Shown in pieces: positions 40,965-50,368 of a DNA stretch of 64,000 bases; the first letter of the stretch is position 1, and the number at the start of each line of letters is the position of its first letter. A program made the translations under genes and the position numbers. The notes beneath the pieces were generated by a model. It ran no database searches. It was not told the origin of the DNA and was given only the letters and a program-made list of their open reading frames with translations. The DNA is from Bacillus sp. JCM 19041 (GTDB taxonomy: Bacteria; Bacillota; Bacilli; Bacillales; Bacillaceae_D): NCBI GenBank assembly GCA_001310375.1, contig BAXC01000003.1, forward strand, positions 1 to 64,000, read 5' to 3'.

Positions 40965-42151
40965 TGGAGAAAATCGCATCGAAAAAGAGTCGGTTATCAG
41001 AACGAGTGTCAACGATCCAACCATCTGGCATTCGCCGTTTTTTTGATTTAGCATCTAAAATGGAAAATATCATTTCTCTCGGTGTTGGTGAGCCAGATTT
41101 TGTCACACCATGGAATGTTAGGGAAGCAAGCATCTCATCATTGGAACGAGGATTTACCGCCTACTCTGCAAATGCAGGTATATTAGAATTGCGTGAAGCG
41201 ATCGCTCATTACATGAGAACAAGGTTTCGTGTTAGCTATGACCCTGAAACGGAGGTGCTTGTAACGGTTGGTGCAAGTGAAGCAATTGATATTGGAATGC
41301 GAGCGATTTTGAATCCAGGTGATGAAGTCATTATCGTCGAACCTACCTTTGTTTCTTACGCGCCACTTGTGACGCTTGCTGGTGGTGTCCCTATATCAGT
41401 GGGGACAACTGCGGAAACAAACTTTGAAGTTCGTCCTGCTGATATTGAAGCGGTGATAACAAATAAAACGAAGGCGATCATGATTTGTTACCCCAATAAT
41501 CCAACTGGCGCATCAATTAGCAAAGATAAGCTTAACCAGATTGCAGATATCGTTCGAAAGCATGATCTAATTGTTTTTTCGGATGAAATATATGCTGAAC
41601 TTGCTTATGACCATGATCATGTTTGTTTTTCTACGTTGCCTGGTATGAAAGAACAGACGATTGTCATAAACGGTTTTTCAAAAGCTTTTGCAATGACAGG
41701 GTGGCGTTTAGGTTTTGTGATGGCTCCACCTGATCTACTAGCAGCGATGTTGAAGATCCACCAATATAGTTTAATGTGTGCGCCAACAATGGCTCAACAT
41801 GGAGCAATAGAGGCGATGGAAAATGGGATGGAAGACGTGGCAAAAATGAAACTATCGTACCAACAGCGGCGGAATTATTTTGTGAAAACGGCAAAAGAAA
41901 TTGGTTTACCATGTCATAAACCAGATGGAGCATTTTATGCATTTCCTTCCATTTCACATACTGGGTTCACATCTGAACAATTTGCGGAGAAACTATTGAT
42001 TGAAGAACGTGTAGCCGTTGTACCAGGGTCAGTATTTGGTGAAGGTGGTGAAGGGCATATTCGCTGTTCTTATGCGACATCCCTTTCAAATTTAGAAGAG
42101 GCTTTAGAACGGATTGGAAATTTCCTTAAAAGACATACAAAGAACATATAA
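40964..42151 (+). CDS. alaT: Alanine/aromatic-type aminotransferase (AlaT/YugH)
   Basis: PLP aminotransferase fold type I, 395 aa. PLP lysine in NGFSKAFAMTGWRLG near residue 235; CYPNNPTGASISKDKL and the C-terminal arginine region GHIRCSYATS bind substrate carboxylate. The Lrp-type partner supports alanine transaminase function. Intact. Confidence 0.88.
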   Translation: MEKIASKKSRLSERVSTIQPSGIRRFFDLASKMENIISLGVGEPDFVTPWNVREASISSLERGFTAYSANAGILELREAIAHYMRTRFRVSYDPETEVLVTVGASEAIDIGMRAILNPGDEVIIVEPTFVSYAPLVTLAGGVPISVGTTAETNFEVRPADIEAVITNKTKAIMICYPNNPTGASISKDKLNQIADIVRKHDLIVFSDEIYAELAYDHDHVCFSTLPGMKEQTIVINGFSKAFAMTGWRLGFVMAPPDLLAAMLKIHQYSLMCAPTMAQHGAIEAMENGMEDVAKMKLSYQQRRNYFVKTAKEIGLPCHKPDGAFYAFPSISHTGFTSEQFAEKLLIEERVAVVPGSVFGEGGEGHIRCSYATSLSNLEEALERIGNFLKRHTKNI

Positions 42152-42207
42152 CAGAGATAGGGGTTAAGGTCCAATTCTTTGATCGATAAAAGGAGTGGGA
42201 AACATAA

Positions 42208-42990
42208 ATGAAAATAGTGAGACAAATGAATCCGCTTATTCACTGTATGACGAATCTTGTCGTCACTAATTTTACTGCGAATGGGCTATTAGCCATTGGA
42301 GCATCACCAGTAATGGCATATGCCAAAGAAGAAACAGCGGATATGGCAGCGGCAGCTGATGGCCTGTTAATCAACATTGGTACTCCATCACAACAAGTAG
42401 TAGAATCAATGATTTTAGCAGGTAAATCAGCCAATCAAACAGGGGTCCCAGTTATTCTAGATCCAGTTGGAGCAGGGGCCACCCCTTTTCGAACAACTGT
42501 CATTAAACAAATACTTGAAGAAGTGGACATCTCGATTATTCGTGGAAATGCTGGGGAAATTGCGGCGATTGTTGGACAAGTTGGTACTGTTAAAGGCGTT
42601 GATGCTAAAATAGAGACCGATCCAATTGAACTCGCACAAGAAGCAGCTGAAATGCTAGGCTCTATCATCGTTGTCACAGGAAAAGTAGATGTAGTTACGG
42701 ATGGAAAGCAAGTGATTACCGTAGCAAATGGACATGAGTGGTTAACAAAAGTAGTTGGCACTGGTTGTTTGCTCGGTGGAGTCATCGGTGCATACGCTGC
42801 AATCAATCCAAAAGCAATGATAAATGCTGCGGTACAAGCGCTCGTTTTTTACGGCGTTGCAGCTGAACGTGCTTTTGCGAAAACCCAAAAAGAAGGAATT
42901 GGTTCATTTCAACAACAGTTTATAAATGAACTTAGTAACTTAACTGATGAAGAAGCAGATGCGTTTAAACGAGTTCGACAGGTACACTAA
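42208..42990 (+). CDS. thiM: Hydroxyethylthiazole kinase
   Basis: Phosphorylates the thiazole alcohol in thiamin salvage. Protein of 260 aa. MNPLIHCMTNLVVTNFTANG at the start, PVILDPVGAGAT near residue 85, RGNAGEIAAI and the anion-hole VVGTGCLLGGVIGAY near residue 185. AAAGGAGTGGG precedes ATG. No TPP riboswitch fits in the 56-base gap upstream and no other thi gene is nearby. Intact. Confidence 0.94.
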   Translation: MKIVRQMNPLIHCMTNLVVTNFTANGLLAIGASPVMAYAKEETADMAAAADGLLINIGTPSQQVVESMILAGKSANQTGVPVILDPVGAGATPFRTTVIKQILEEVDISIIRGNAGEIAAIVGQVGTVKGVDAKIETDPIELAQEAAEMLGSIIVVTGKVDVVTDGKQVITVANGHEWLTKVVGTGCLLGGVIGAYAAINPKAMINAAVQALVFYGVAAERAFAKTQKEGIGSFQQQFINELSNLTDEEADAFKRVRQVH

Positions 42991-43002
42991 AGGAGATAAA
43001 GA

Positions 43003-44143
43003 ATGATTAACCATTTTACGGAAAACGAATGGCCTCAGGCGCTAGCTAATAATTTAGCAGCACAAGGCATTACTTCACCAACACCAATTCAAGAGGCCGC
43101 AATTCCTGAGGCGCTCAACGGCAAAAATTTGATTCTACGTTCGCAAACAGGGTCAGGAAAAACACTCGCTTACGTGCTCCCGATACTAGCAAAAATCGAC
43201 CTTGAGAAACAGGTAACGCAAGCACTTATTATTGCACCTTCTCAGGAGCTAGCTGTACAAATTGAAGCAGTTGTAAAAGAAACATCCGAGCAAACAGGTT
43301 TGTCATGTATGGCATTTATTGGTGGAGCCAATATAAATCGGCAAGTTGAAAAGCTTAAGAAAAAAAAGCCTCATATTGCAGTTGGGACGCCAGGGCGTAT
43401 TCTAGAGCTAGTTCGCATAAAAAAAGTTGAAGCTAAATGACATTGGATTTTATGTGATTGATGAAGTAGACCGTCTTGTGCTTGAAGATAAGGCTTGGTC
43501 TGAAGTAGAGGAACTGGGGAAACGGATTGGTTATGAATCCCAGTTTCTATTTGTTTCTGCGACAGCGCCAGAGCAACTAGAAAAAAAACTGCGTTCATTT
43601 GTGCCAGAATTAAGTCGTATAGAAGCTGAAGGGTCTCTTTTACCAGCAAATGTTGACCACATCGGTGTTAAGATCGAAGCGCGTGACCGCATAGATTCAG
43701 CTAGAAAGATCATTCACGCTGAACAAATCCAAAAAGGGATTGTGTTTGTTAACCAACTTGAAAAGCTTACTGAAACGATTGAAAAGTTCCGTTATCGACA
43801 AATAGCAGCTGTATCCCTATCTTCAGAGAGCAATAAACAAGAGCGGGAAGCAGCGATTGCAGCAATGAAATCAGGAGAAGCAAACATTTTAGTGGCAACT
43901 GATGTTGCAGCCCGAGGTTTGGACGTAGAGGGAATCACTCATATCATTCAGCTGGAAACTCCAAACGAAGCATCTAGTTATTTGCATCGAGCTGGACGGA
44001 CTGGAAGAATGAATCGTTCAGGTAAAGTCATTTCCTTATTTGAGCAACGGGAGCTATATAAAAAGGAAAAATACGAAACGCATTTAGGCATACACATTAG
44101 TATGGCTACTTTGCAAAGAGGTCAGTTAAAGCTGCCAGAATAG
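43003..44143 (+). CDS. DEAD-box RNA helicase (YfmL-like), frame broken once
   Basis: Reconstructed 379 aa, a minimal two-domain helicase without extension. Motifs: Q motif SPTPIQEAAIPEALNG, Walker A SQTGSGKT, GG, TPGRI, motif II DEVD in place of DEAD, SAT, ATDVAARGLDV and HRAGRTGR. The A-run near 43420 has one extra A; with six As the text reads RIKKLKLNDIGFYVIDEVD. Likely in RNA folding or ribosome assembly at low temperature, as for YfmL (inference). Confidence 0.88.
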
Positions 44144-44220
44144 ATTTAGTTCCTCCTTTGCTAAATTTCAGATCGTATGGTAAAATTAAAAGGTTAAAAC
44201 ATGTTTAGGAGTTGTGATTA

Positions 44221-44634
44221 ATGTCTAATTATGAAGAAGGCAGCATTATTGAAGGTAAAGTGACGGGAATCAAGCCTTTTGGTGCGTTCGTCGCTATCGA
44301 TGAAAAAAAGCAAGGGCTTGTCCACATTTCTGAAGTCGCTCACGGCTATGTGAAAGACATTGCTGATGTTCTTACAGTTGGAGATGAAGTAAAAGTTAAA
44401 ATCATGTCTGTAGATGAAGCGTCTGGAAAGATTTCTCTTTCAATTCGTGCTACACAAGAAGCACCAGCACGCCCACAAAGCAAACCACGTACTAGTGGTG
44501 GTGGCGGTGCGCGTAAGCCACAAGCTACGCAACAAAAGCAACAAGGATTTAATACGCTTGAAGATAAGCTAAAAGAATGGTTAAAACAATCAAATGAAAT
44601 TCAAGCGGACTTAAACAAACGCGCGAAGAAATAA
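44221..44634 (+). CDS. yugI: S1-domain RNA-binding protein (general stress protein 13, YugI)
   Basis: Protein of 137 aa. S1 domain at residues 5-77: EGSIIEGKVTGIKPFGAFVA, LVHISEVAHGYV and GKISLSIRA. The tail is rich in Gly, Lys and Gln (TSGGGGARKPQATQQKQQ) and is probably disordered. Ribosome-associated in B. subtilis. Intact. Confidence 0.92.
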   Translation: MSNYEEGSIIEGKVTGIKPFGAFVAIDEKKQGLVHISEVAHGYVKDIADVLTVGDEVKVKIMSVDEASGKISLSIRATQEAPARPQSKPRTSGGGGARKPQATQQKQQGFNTLEDKLKEWLKQSNEIQADLNKRAKK

Positions 44635-44635
44635 G

Positions 44636-44670
44636 AAAAAGCAGCTAGTAATATTACTAGCTGCTTTTTT
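44636..44670. terminator. Bidirectional terminator between yugI and yuzA
   Basis: A 15-bp perfect stem with an ATAT loop, A-run and T-run flanks. Confidence 0.85.
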
Positions 44671-44689
44671 CTTCGACCACGTTTCGTCG

Positions 44690-44923
44690 TTACCGTTGTG
44701 GTTCGACTTCGTGGTCTCGACCAAGCTCTTCTTTTGGCTTCATTAAAATTGAAATAGCATATAAACCAGCTAGTCCAACTAAGGCATAAATGAGGCGTGA
44801 AATAACAGAAGCTTGACCATTAAAAATAAATGCAACTAAGTCAAATCGAAAGAACCCAATTAGTCCCCAGTTGATAGCACCGATAATGGCGAGTACCAGC
44901 GCTGTTTTTTGTATACCGCTCAC
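44690..44923 (-). CDS. yuzA: YuzA, DUF378 membrane protein
   Basis: Protein of 77 aa from GTG 44923, 6 bases after GGAGGTG. Two membrane helices: ALVLAIIGAINWGLIGFF and LIYALVGLAGLYAISIL, the DUF378 pattern with the conserved GAINWGLIG. Function unknown. Intact. Confidence 0.85.
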   Translation of the reverse strand: MSGIQKTALVLAIIGAINWGLIGFFRFDLVAFIFNGQASVISRLIYALVGLAGLYAISILMKPKEELGRDHEVEPQR

Positions 44924-45104
44924 TTGTATCACCTCCGAACATTCTCTGCACACTTCTTTAGATGTGCTAGTCTTAGGGTGGTGTCTCACCCGTTTGTTTA
45001 TGCATAGTAGTAGCTGGCAATTAACGGTTGGAAAAGCTGTTATTTTGCGTTAGCTTTAAAAAAAAGGCTACCATAGGAAAGAACGAAAAAAAGGAGGTTC
45101 CATT

Positions 45105-46268
45105 GTGGACGCTTTTACATTTTATAATCCGACAAAACTAATATTTGGACAAGGTAAAACGGAGTTACTTGCAGATGAACTTGTTGTATATGACCGTAAT
45201 GTCTTACTCGTATATGGCGGGGGCAGCATTAAGAAAAATGGACTGTATGATAAAGTAACTCAACAACTTGAGCAAGCTGGATGCACAGTTACCGAGCTTT
45301 CTGGTGTAGAACCTAATCCACGCTTAACAACTGTACAAAAGGGAATCGATCTTTGTCGTGAACACAATATTGGATTTATCATAGCTGTTGGTGGAGGTAG
45401 CGTCATTGATGCGACAAAAGCGATAGCAGTGGGCGCTCGTTATGATGGAGAGATTTGGGATATTATTACAAAGAAAGAAACACCTGAAGATGCGCTTCCG
45501 TTTGGAACGGTGCTTACATTAGCAGCAACAGGTTCAGAAATGAATTCAGGTTCTGTTATTACGAATTGGGCTACGCATCAAAAAGTGGGATGGGGATGTG
45601 TGTTTACATTTCCTAATTTCTCGATTCTAGATCCTATTAATACAGTGTCTGTACCTAAGGACCAAACAACTTATGGAATCGTTGATATGATGAGTCATGT
45701 GCTTGAGGCATACTTCCATCCAGCTGAAAACACACCTCTCCAAGACCGGATTTGTGAATCAATTTTGCAGACCGTAATGGAAGTGGGGTCAGAACTTATT
45801 GATGACTTGGAAAATCTTGATCATCGAGAGACGGTCCTTTATAGTGGAACGATGGCTCTTAATGGCATAACCCAAATGGGAGCAAGAGGTGATTGGGGTA
45901 CGCATAACTTAGAACATGCGGTTTCCGCTGTTTCTGATATCCCTCATGCTGGCGGTTTGGCTATCTTATTCCCTCACTGGATGCGTCATAGCGTGGATAT
46001 TAACCCAGAGCGCGGGGCGCAACTTGCTGAACGTGTCTTTGGTGTTGATCGGACAGGAAAAGAAGACCGAGATGTTGCACTTGAAGGCATTGATCGTTTA
46101 TCCGCTTTTTGGTCTAGTCTTGGTGCACCTTCCAAGCTTGCAGATTATAACATTGGAGAAGATCAATTAGATCAAATTGCTGATATCGCAAGTGCAAATG
46201 GAATTTTTGGTAATTACAATAAGTTAGGAAGACCAGAAGCTTTGGAAATCTTAAAAGACTCATTGTAA
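45105..46268 (+). CDS. yugJ: Iron-dependent alcohol (butanol) dehydrogenase YugJ
   Basis: Protein of 387 aa from GTG 45105 after AAAGGAGG. Group III Fe-[22 protein letters not shown] near residue 95 for NAD(P), [13 protein letters not shown], and metal-binding histidines in [19 protein letters not shown] and [14 protein letters not shown]. Reduces aldehydes or oxidises alcohols; the exact substrate is unknown. Intact. Confidence 0.9.
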   Translation: MDAFTFYNPTKLIFGQGKTELLADELVVYDRNVLLVYGGGSIKKNGLYDKVTQQLEQAGCTVTELSGVEPNPRLTTVQKGIDLCREHNIGFIIAVGGGSVIDATKAIAVGARYDGEIWDIITKKETPEDALPFGTVLTLAATGSEMNSGSVITNWATHQKVGWGCVFTFPNFSILDPINTVSVPKDQTTYGIVDMMSHVLEAYFHPAENTPLQDRICESILQTVMEVGSELIDDLENLDHRETVLYSGTMALNGITQMGARGDWGTHNLEHAVSAVSDIPHAGGLAILFPHWMRHSVDINPERGAQLAERVFGVDRTGKEDRDVALEGIDRLSAFWSSLGAPSKLADYNIGEDQLDQIADIASANGIFGNYNKLGRPEALEILKDSL

Positions 46269-46279
46269 TTTAATAAGTA

Positions 46280-46307
46280 AAAGCGAACCTTTTTGGTTCG
46301 CTTTTTT
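46280..46307 (+). terminator. Terminator after yugJ
   Basis: AAAGCGAACC and GGTTCGCTTT stem, TTTTT loop, T-run. Confidence 0.85.
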
Positions 46308-46392
46308 CACATCCTTTCACTTTATGCCTCTGATTTTTCATTCTGTAACAAGCTTTTTCCGTGTATAATGAACGGGAAGGAGAGTGAAGGAT

Positions 46393-47499
46393 TTGGTAAA
46401 AAAACGTGTTGGCATTATTTTTGGTGGTAAATCAGCCGAACATGAAGTGTCATTGCAATCAGCAAAAAATATTGTAGACGCCATTGATAAAGAACGTTAT
46501 GACGTAACCTTAATTGGTATTGATAAACAAGGTCAGTGGCACTTAAATGAAGCGACTAATTTTCTTTTAAATGCAAACAACCCAGCTTTAATTGAATTAA
46601 ATAAATCAAACCAAGGTATATCCCTAATTCCAGGTCAAGAGACAGAACAACTAATTTCTACAGAAAAGGACGTTGCGCTTGGACAGTTGGATGTCATTTT
46701 TCCAATTGTGCATGGGACGCTTGGGGAAGATGGGTCTCTTCAAGGCATGCTTCGCTTAGCAAACTTACCCTTTGTTGGCTCAAATGTTTTAAGTTCAGCT
46801 GTAAGCATGGATAAAGACATAGCGAAAAAGCTACTGCAAGCAGCTGATTTAAATGTCGCGAGTGGTGTAAGTTATACGCGCGCGAAGAAAGAGCAAATTG
46901 ATTTTGAAACCATTTCAGAGCGTTTTGGTCTACCATTGTTTATTAAGCCTGCGAACCAAGGTTCATCTGTCGGTGTTAATAAAGTGACGAATGAAGAAGA
47001 TTTTAATACAGCTCTTGAAGAAGCGTTCTCTTATGATCATAAAATCTTAATCGAAGCAGCTGTTAATGGACGCGAAATTGAAGTTGCAGTTTTAGGAAAC
47101 GAAAATCCACAGGCGAGTGTGTGTGGAGAGATTCTTCCGACTGATGGTTTTTACTCGTATGATGCGAAGTATATTAGCGAAGATGGAGCAAAGCTTGCTA
47201 TCCCTGCGGATTTGCCTAATGATGTAAGTGAAAAAGTAAGAGAAATAGCAGTGAACGCTTACCTTGCATTAAATTGTGAAGGGTTAGCACGTGTTGATGT
47301 ATTTGTGACAAATGCCGGAGAAGTCATTATTAACGAAATCAACACACTACCAGGATTTACTAAAATCAGCATGTATCCAAAACTTTGGGAAGCAAGCGGA
47401 CTAACTTACAGTGATCTAATTACAAAACTGATTGAGTTAGCTCTTGAGCGCCATGCGAGTGACAAACAATTGAAAAGCTCGGTTTTTGACCGCAATTAA
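46393..47499 (+). CDS. ddl: D-alanine--D-alanine ligase
   Basis: Joins two D-alanines for cell-wall precursor. Protein of 368 aa; TTG 46393 is preferred because AAGGAGA lies 10 bases upstream, while GTG 46384 abuts it. ATP-grasp motifs: [17 protein letters not shown] at the start, [16 protein letters not shown] near residue 105, [14 protein letters not shown] near residue 185 and [17 protein letters not shown]. The EGLARVDVF and the YDAKY-type loop support D-Ala rather than D-Lac specificity (inference). Intact. Confidence 0.94.
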   Translation: MVKKRVGIIFGGKSAEHEVSLQSAKNIVDAIDKERYDVTLIGIDKQGQWHLNEATNFLLNANNPALIELNKSNQGISLIPGQETEQLISTEKDVALGQLDVIFPIVHGTLGEDGSLQGMLRLANLPFVGSNVLSSAVSMDKDIAKKLLQAADLNVASGVSYTRAKKEQIDFETISERFGLPLFIKPANQGSSVGVNKVTNEEDFNTALEEAFSYDHKILIEAAVNGREIEVAVLGNENPQASVCGEILPTDGFYSYDAKYISEDGAKLAIPADLPNDVSEKVREIAVNAYLALNCEGLARVDVFVTNAGEVIINEINTLPGFTKISMYPKLWEASGLTYSDLITKLIELALERHASDKQLKSSVFDRN

Positions 47500-47510
47500 C
47501 TTGTGTTTTC

Positions 47511-47562
47511 AGCCTCTGTTCGGTACATTAAATACGTACCGAATTTAAGGAGGCTCTTTTTT
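47511..47562 (+). promoter_or_regulatory. Hairpin with T-run covering the pgi ribosome binding site
   Basis: AGCCTC (47511-47516) pairs with GAGGCT (47550-47555) and TTCGGTAC (47519-47526) with GTACCGAA (47536-47543), then CTTTTTT and immediately the pgi ATG at 47563. The right arm contains the AAGGAGG of pgi. It may end the ddl transcript, regulate pgi, or both. Confidence 0.6.
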
Positions 47563-48917
47563 ATGGCACAGATTCAATTTGATTACAGCAAAGCACTTTC
47601 CTTTTTCGGAGAGCATGAAGTTGCGTATATGCAAGAATTAGTTAATGCAGCACACCAATCACTTCATGAAAAAACAGGGGCAGGGAATGACTACCTAGGT
47701 TGGATTGACTTACCTGTAGATTATGATAAAGAGGAATTTGCTCGCATTCAAAAAGCAGCTAAAAAAATTCGTCAAGACACGGATGTGCTACTTGTAGCAG
47801 GTATCGGAGGCTCTTATTTAGGTGCAAGAGCGGCAATTGAAGCATTAAATCATTCATTCTTTAATCAACTTCCTAGCGAGAAGAGAAATGCACCACAAGT
47901 TATTTTTGTTGGACAAAACATTAGCTCGACTTATATCAAGGATGTTCTCGAGTTGCTTGAAGGAAAAGACGTTTCGGTTAATGTTATTTCAAAATCAGGA
48001 ACGACAACTGAGCCAGCAATTGCTTTTCGCGTGTTCCGTGATTTTCTTGAAAAGAAATATGGGAAAGAAGAGGCTCGTAAACGCATTTATGCGACAACGG
48101 ATAAAGAGCGCGGCGCATTAAAAACACTAGCGAATGAAGAAGGCTATGAGTCTTTTGTTATTCCAGATGATGTTGGTGGACGATTCTCTGTATTAACGGC
48201 AGTAGGACTGTTACCGATTGCGGTTAGTGGCTTGGATATCGAAAAAATGATGGCGGGTGCGGCTGATGCACGTAAGGCTTTTTCGTCAGCTGATTTAAAG
48301 GGAAATGCGGCATACCAATATGCAGCAGTCCGCAATGTTCTTTATAATAAAGGTAAAACAATCGAGCTTATGGTCAATTATGAGCCTCAACTTCATTATG
48401 TATCTGAATGGTGGAAGCAGTTATTTGGAGAGAGTGAAGGAAAGGACCAAAAAGGAATATATCCTGCTTCAGTTGATTTCTCAACTGATCTTCATTCAAT
48501 GGGACAATATGTCCAAGATGGGCGCCGCGATTTGTTTGAAACGATTTTGCATATCGAATCAGTTGAGAAGCACATAACGATTGAAGAAGCAGATAGCGAC
48601 CTTGATGGGCTAAATTATTTAGCAGGTGAAACGGTGGACTTTGTGAACAAACAAGCCTTTAAAGGGACAATGCTTGCCCATACAGATGGTGGCGTTCCTA
48701 ACTTGATTGTGTCAATTCCAAAGTTGGATGAGTATAATTTCGGTTATCTTGTTTACTTTTTTGAAAAGGCAGTTGCGTGAGTGGTTATCTTCTTGGTGTC
48801 AATCCATTTGATCAACCAGGCGTAGAAGCGTATAAAAAGAATATGTTTGCCTTGCTTGGCAAACCCGGATTTGAAGAAGAGAAAAAAGAGCTAGAAAATC
48901 GATTAAGTGAAAAATAA
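47563..48917 (+). CDS. pgi: Glucose-6-phosphate isomerase, frame broken near C-terminus
   Basis: Interconverts glucose-6-P and fructose-6-P. Reconstructed 451 aa from ATG 47563. Motifs: [18 protein letters not shown] near residue 83, [16 protein letters not shown] near residue 145, [18 protein letters not shown] and [11 protein letters not shown]. As read it stops at 48780; one base added near 48775 lets it continue [20 protein letters not shown] to TAA 48915-48917, the known family C-terminus. Confidence 0.96.
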
Positions 48918-48920
48918 TGG

Positions 48921-48950
48921 AAAGCACGGGTGCAAACCCGTGCTTTTTTA
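48921..48950 (+). terminator. Terminator after pgi
   Basis: AAAGCACGGG pairs with CCCGTGCTTT, six-base loop, T-run. Confidence 0.87.
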
Positions 48951-49011
48951 TGTGTATAACTTTTCTATGCGATCACAAAATAAAACTATTCTAATCGCAG
49001 AGGAGCGTTCA

Positions 49012-49428
49012 ATGATTGAACTTGAATCGACAATTGAAGGACTGACAATTAAGGCGAAAGAACTCGAAGCATTATTAGAACCAATCGGTTATTCTTTAGG
49101 CGGAAATTGGGATTATGACCATGGCTATTATGATTATAAGCTATCTGAAGAAGGCGGGTATACATTTTTGCGCGTACCGTTTAAAGCAGTTGAAGGGGAA
49201 GTGGGGAGCGCAAGTGCCGTATTTCAACTTGGTACGCCCTATTTATTGCACCATGTGTATCAATCAGAAAACGACGAGAGTCAAATAAGTGGCTTTATTC
49301 CTGCTGCGGCTGATGGATTAATCAACCAGTTTCAAAAACCGGTCGATAAAGACGCGGAAGTGGATAGCAAATACAGGATGGTGGCTAAGAATTTGCTGCA
49401 AGAATTAGAGCAAACATTGCGTCCTTAA
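49012..49428 (+). CDS. yugN: YugN-like family protein
   Basis: Protein of 138 aa from ATG 49012 after AGAGGAG. Family features: LGGNWDYDHGYYDYKLSEEG then YTFLRVPFKAVEGEVG and GTPYLLHHVYQ. No membrane segment. Function unknown. Follows pgi as in B. subtilis, where yugN is near pgi. Intact. Confidence 0.85.
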   Translation: MIELESTIEGLTIKAKELEALLEPIGYSLGGNWDYDHGYYDYKLSEEGGYTFLRVPFKAVEGEVGSASAVFQLGTPYLLHHVYQSENDESQISGFIPAAADGLINQFQKPVDKDAEVDSKYRMVAKNLLQELEQTLRP

Positions 49429-49481
49429 AAGTTGCAGCCTTCCTAGGATCTTGGTAAAGTGGATTCTTGGGAGGGGTACAT

Positions 49482-49643
49482 ATGGGAGAAGCGTTAATCA
49501 TGGCTATAGCCATTTTTTGTGGATGGCTCTTGCTTGATGTTGTCAAAACAAAGAAAATAACGCAAGAAGTGCTCATTCAATCAGCTTTTGTTGGTATTGT
49601 GGCAGGGGTTATCTGGTTTGTATTAGGAATGCTTTTGCCGTAA
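49482..49643 (+). CDS. Small two-helix membrane protein
   Basis: ATG 49482 has GGGAGGGG 5 bases upstream. The 53-aa product MGEALIMAIAIFCGWLLLDV.. to ..VAGVIWFVLGMLLP has two hydrophobic segments, at residues 4-19 and 33-51, joined by a basic loop VKTKKITQ. Too short to assign; a strong ribosome binding site and clean membrane pattern support it being real. Its end overlaps the convergent gene at 49623 by about 20 bases. Confidence 0.62.
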   Translation: MGEALIMAIAIFCGWLLLDVVKTKKITQEVLIQSAFVGIVAGVIWFVLGMLLP

Positions 49644-49811
49644 TGATCGAACGTGTATTATATGGTGCACAATATAGGTAGATAGAAAGACTGCTGAACT
49701 TGTTATGAGCGTCAACACGAAAAAAAAGGATCCATAAAGTATAAACGACCCAACTATAACAGCGATAGTTGCAACAAGCATTGCGTAGAAAGCTTCCATT
49801 AATTTGTCCAT
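49623..49811 (-). CDS. Small membrane protein
   Basis: Protein of 62 aa from ATG 49811 with AGAAAGGAG upstream. Two helices: FYAMLVATIAVIVGSFILYG and FVLTLITSSAVFLSTYIVHH, then a basic HVRSLRQKHS tail facing the cytoplasm. No recognised family. Confidence 0.6.
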   Translation of the reverse strand: MDKLMEAFYAMLVATIAVIVGSFILYGSFFFVLTLITSSAVFLSTYIVHHIIHVRSLRQKHS

Positions 49812-49940
49812 AAAATCGACTCCTTTCTAAACAGGATTCCTCATATCTTGTCGAATGAAACCTGTTTTTATTGTCGCAATTTTGTGTTGCGGCTTTCTGG
49901 AAAGCTATGCTATACTAAACGAGTTGTTAAGTACATAGGA

Positions 49941-50012
49941 GGGGCCTTAGCTCAGCTGGGAGAGCGCGACGCTGGCAGCGTCGAGGTCAGGGGTTCGAGC
50001 CCCTAGGCTCCA
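49941..50012 (+). tRNA. tRNA-Ala (anticodon GGC), one base short
   Basis: Acceptor GGGGCCT pairs with AGGCTCC; D arm GCTC..GAGC; anticodon stem CGACG/CGTCG with loop CTGGCAG gives GGC, reading GCC alanine codons. The T arm AGGGG-TTCGAGC needs CCCCT but only CCCT is present, so the gene is 72 rather than 73 bases before CCA. A C is probably missing from the C-run at 50000-50003. CCA is not encoded. Confidence 0.92.
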
Positions 50013-50106
50013 TTAGTGAGAAACGCGTATTACTGATGCATTTACTTACTTGAAGGTAGATAAGTGAGTAAGAAATACGAGTTGTAATACGATAGGTAAA
50101 AAGTAG

Positions 50107-50145
50107 AGTATGACCATAGATGCCCGTGGTTATGCTTTATTTTTG
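50107..50145 (+). terminator. Terminator downstream of tRNA-Ala
   Basis: AGTATGACCA pairs with TGGTTATGCT (two G-T pairs) and a T-rich tail follows. The 94 bases between the tRNA and this hairpin hold nothing else I recognise. Confidence 0.65.
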
Positions 50146-50164
50146 CTAAGTTCTTCTGGTGCAT

Positions 50165-50269
50165 ATGGGAGAGATGTCCAGGTTATTTAGTGGAAAAGCA
50201 TCGTTTATTCGTTCATCAGAAAAAAAGCTTATCGACGGCCCCATCTTTACGGAACTTTTTCGACAATGA
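50165..50269 (+). CDS. Possible 34-aa small protein
   Basis: ATG 50165 opens a 34-codon frame: MGEMSRLFSGKASFIRSSEK, then KLIDGPIFTELFRQ, ending inside the next terminator. It fills the gap between two terminators. The ribosome binding site (CTGGTG) is weak. It could equally be a short RNA. No family recognised. Confidence 0.3.
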   Translation: MGEMSRLFSGKASFIRSSEKKLIDGPIFTELFRQ

Positions 50270-50303
50270 AGCAGACCATTTTAGAATGGTCTGCTTCTTT
50301 TTT
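50268..50303 (+). terminator. Strong terminator before the ger operon
   Basis: A 13-bp perfect stem (GAAGCAGACCATT with AATGGTCTGCTTC), TTAG loop and six Ts. Confidence 0.9.
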
Positions 50304-50368
50304 AGTATCTGCATAAATTAAGCTTCTGCTGGAATAGTAACAGTATCACAGTTAGGGGTGTAGCTTTC

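Noticed and set aside
42152..42207. TPP riboswitch before thiM
   Set aside because: Only 56 bases are available and the conserved CTGAGA and ACCTGA blocks are absent.
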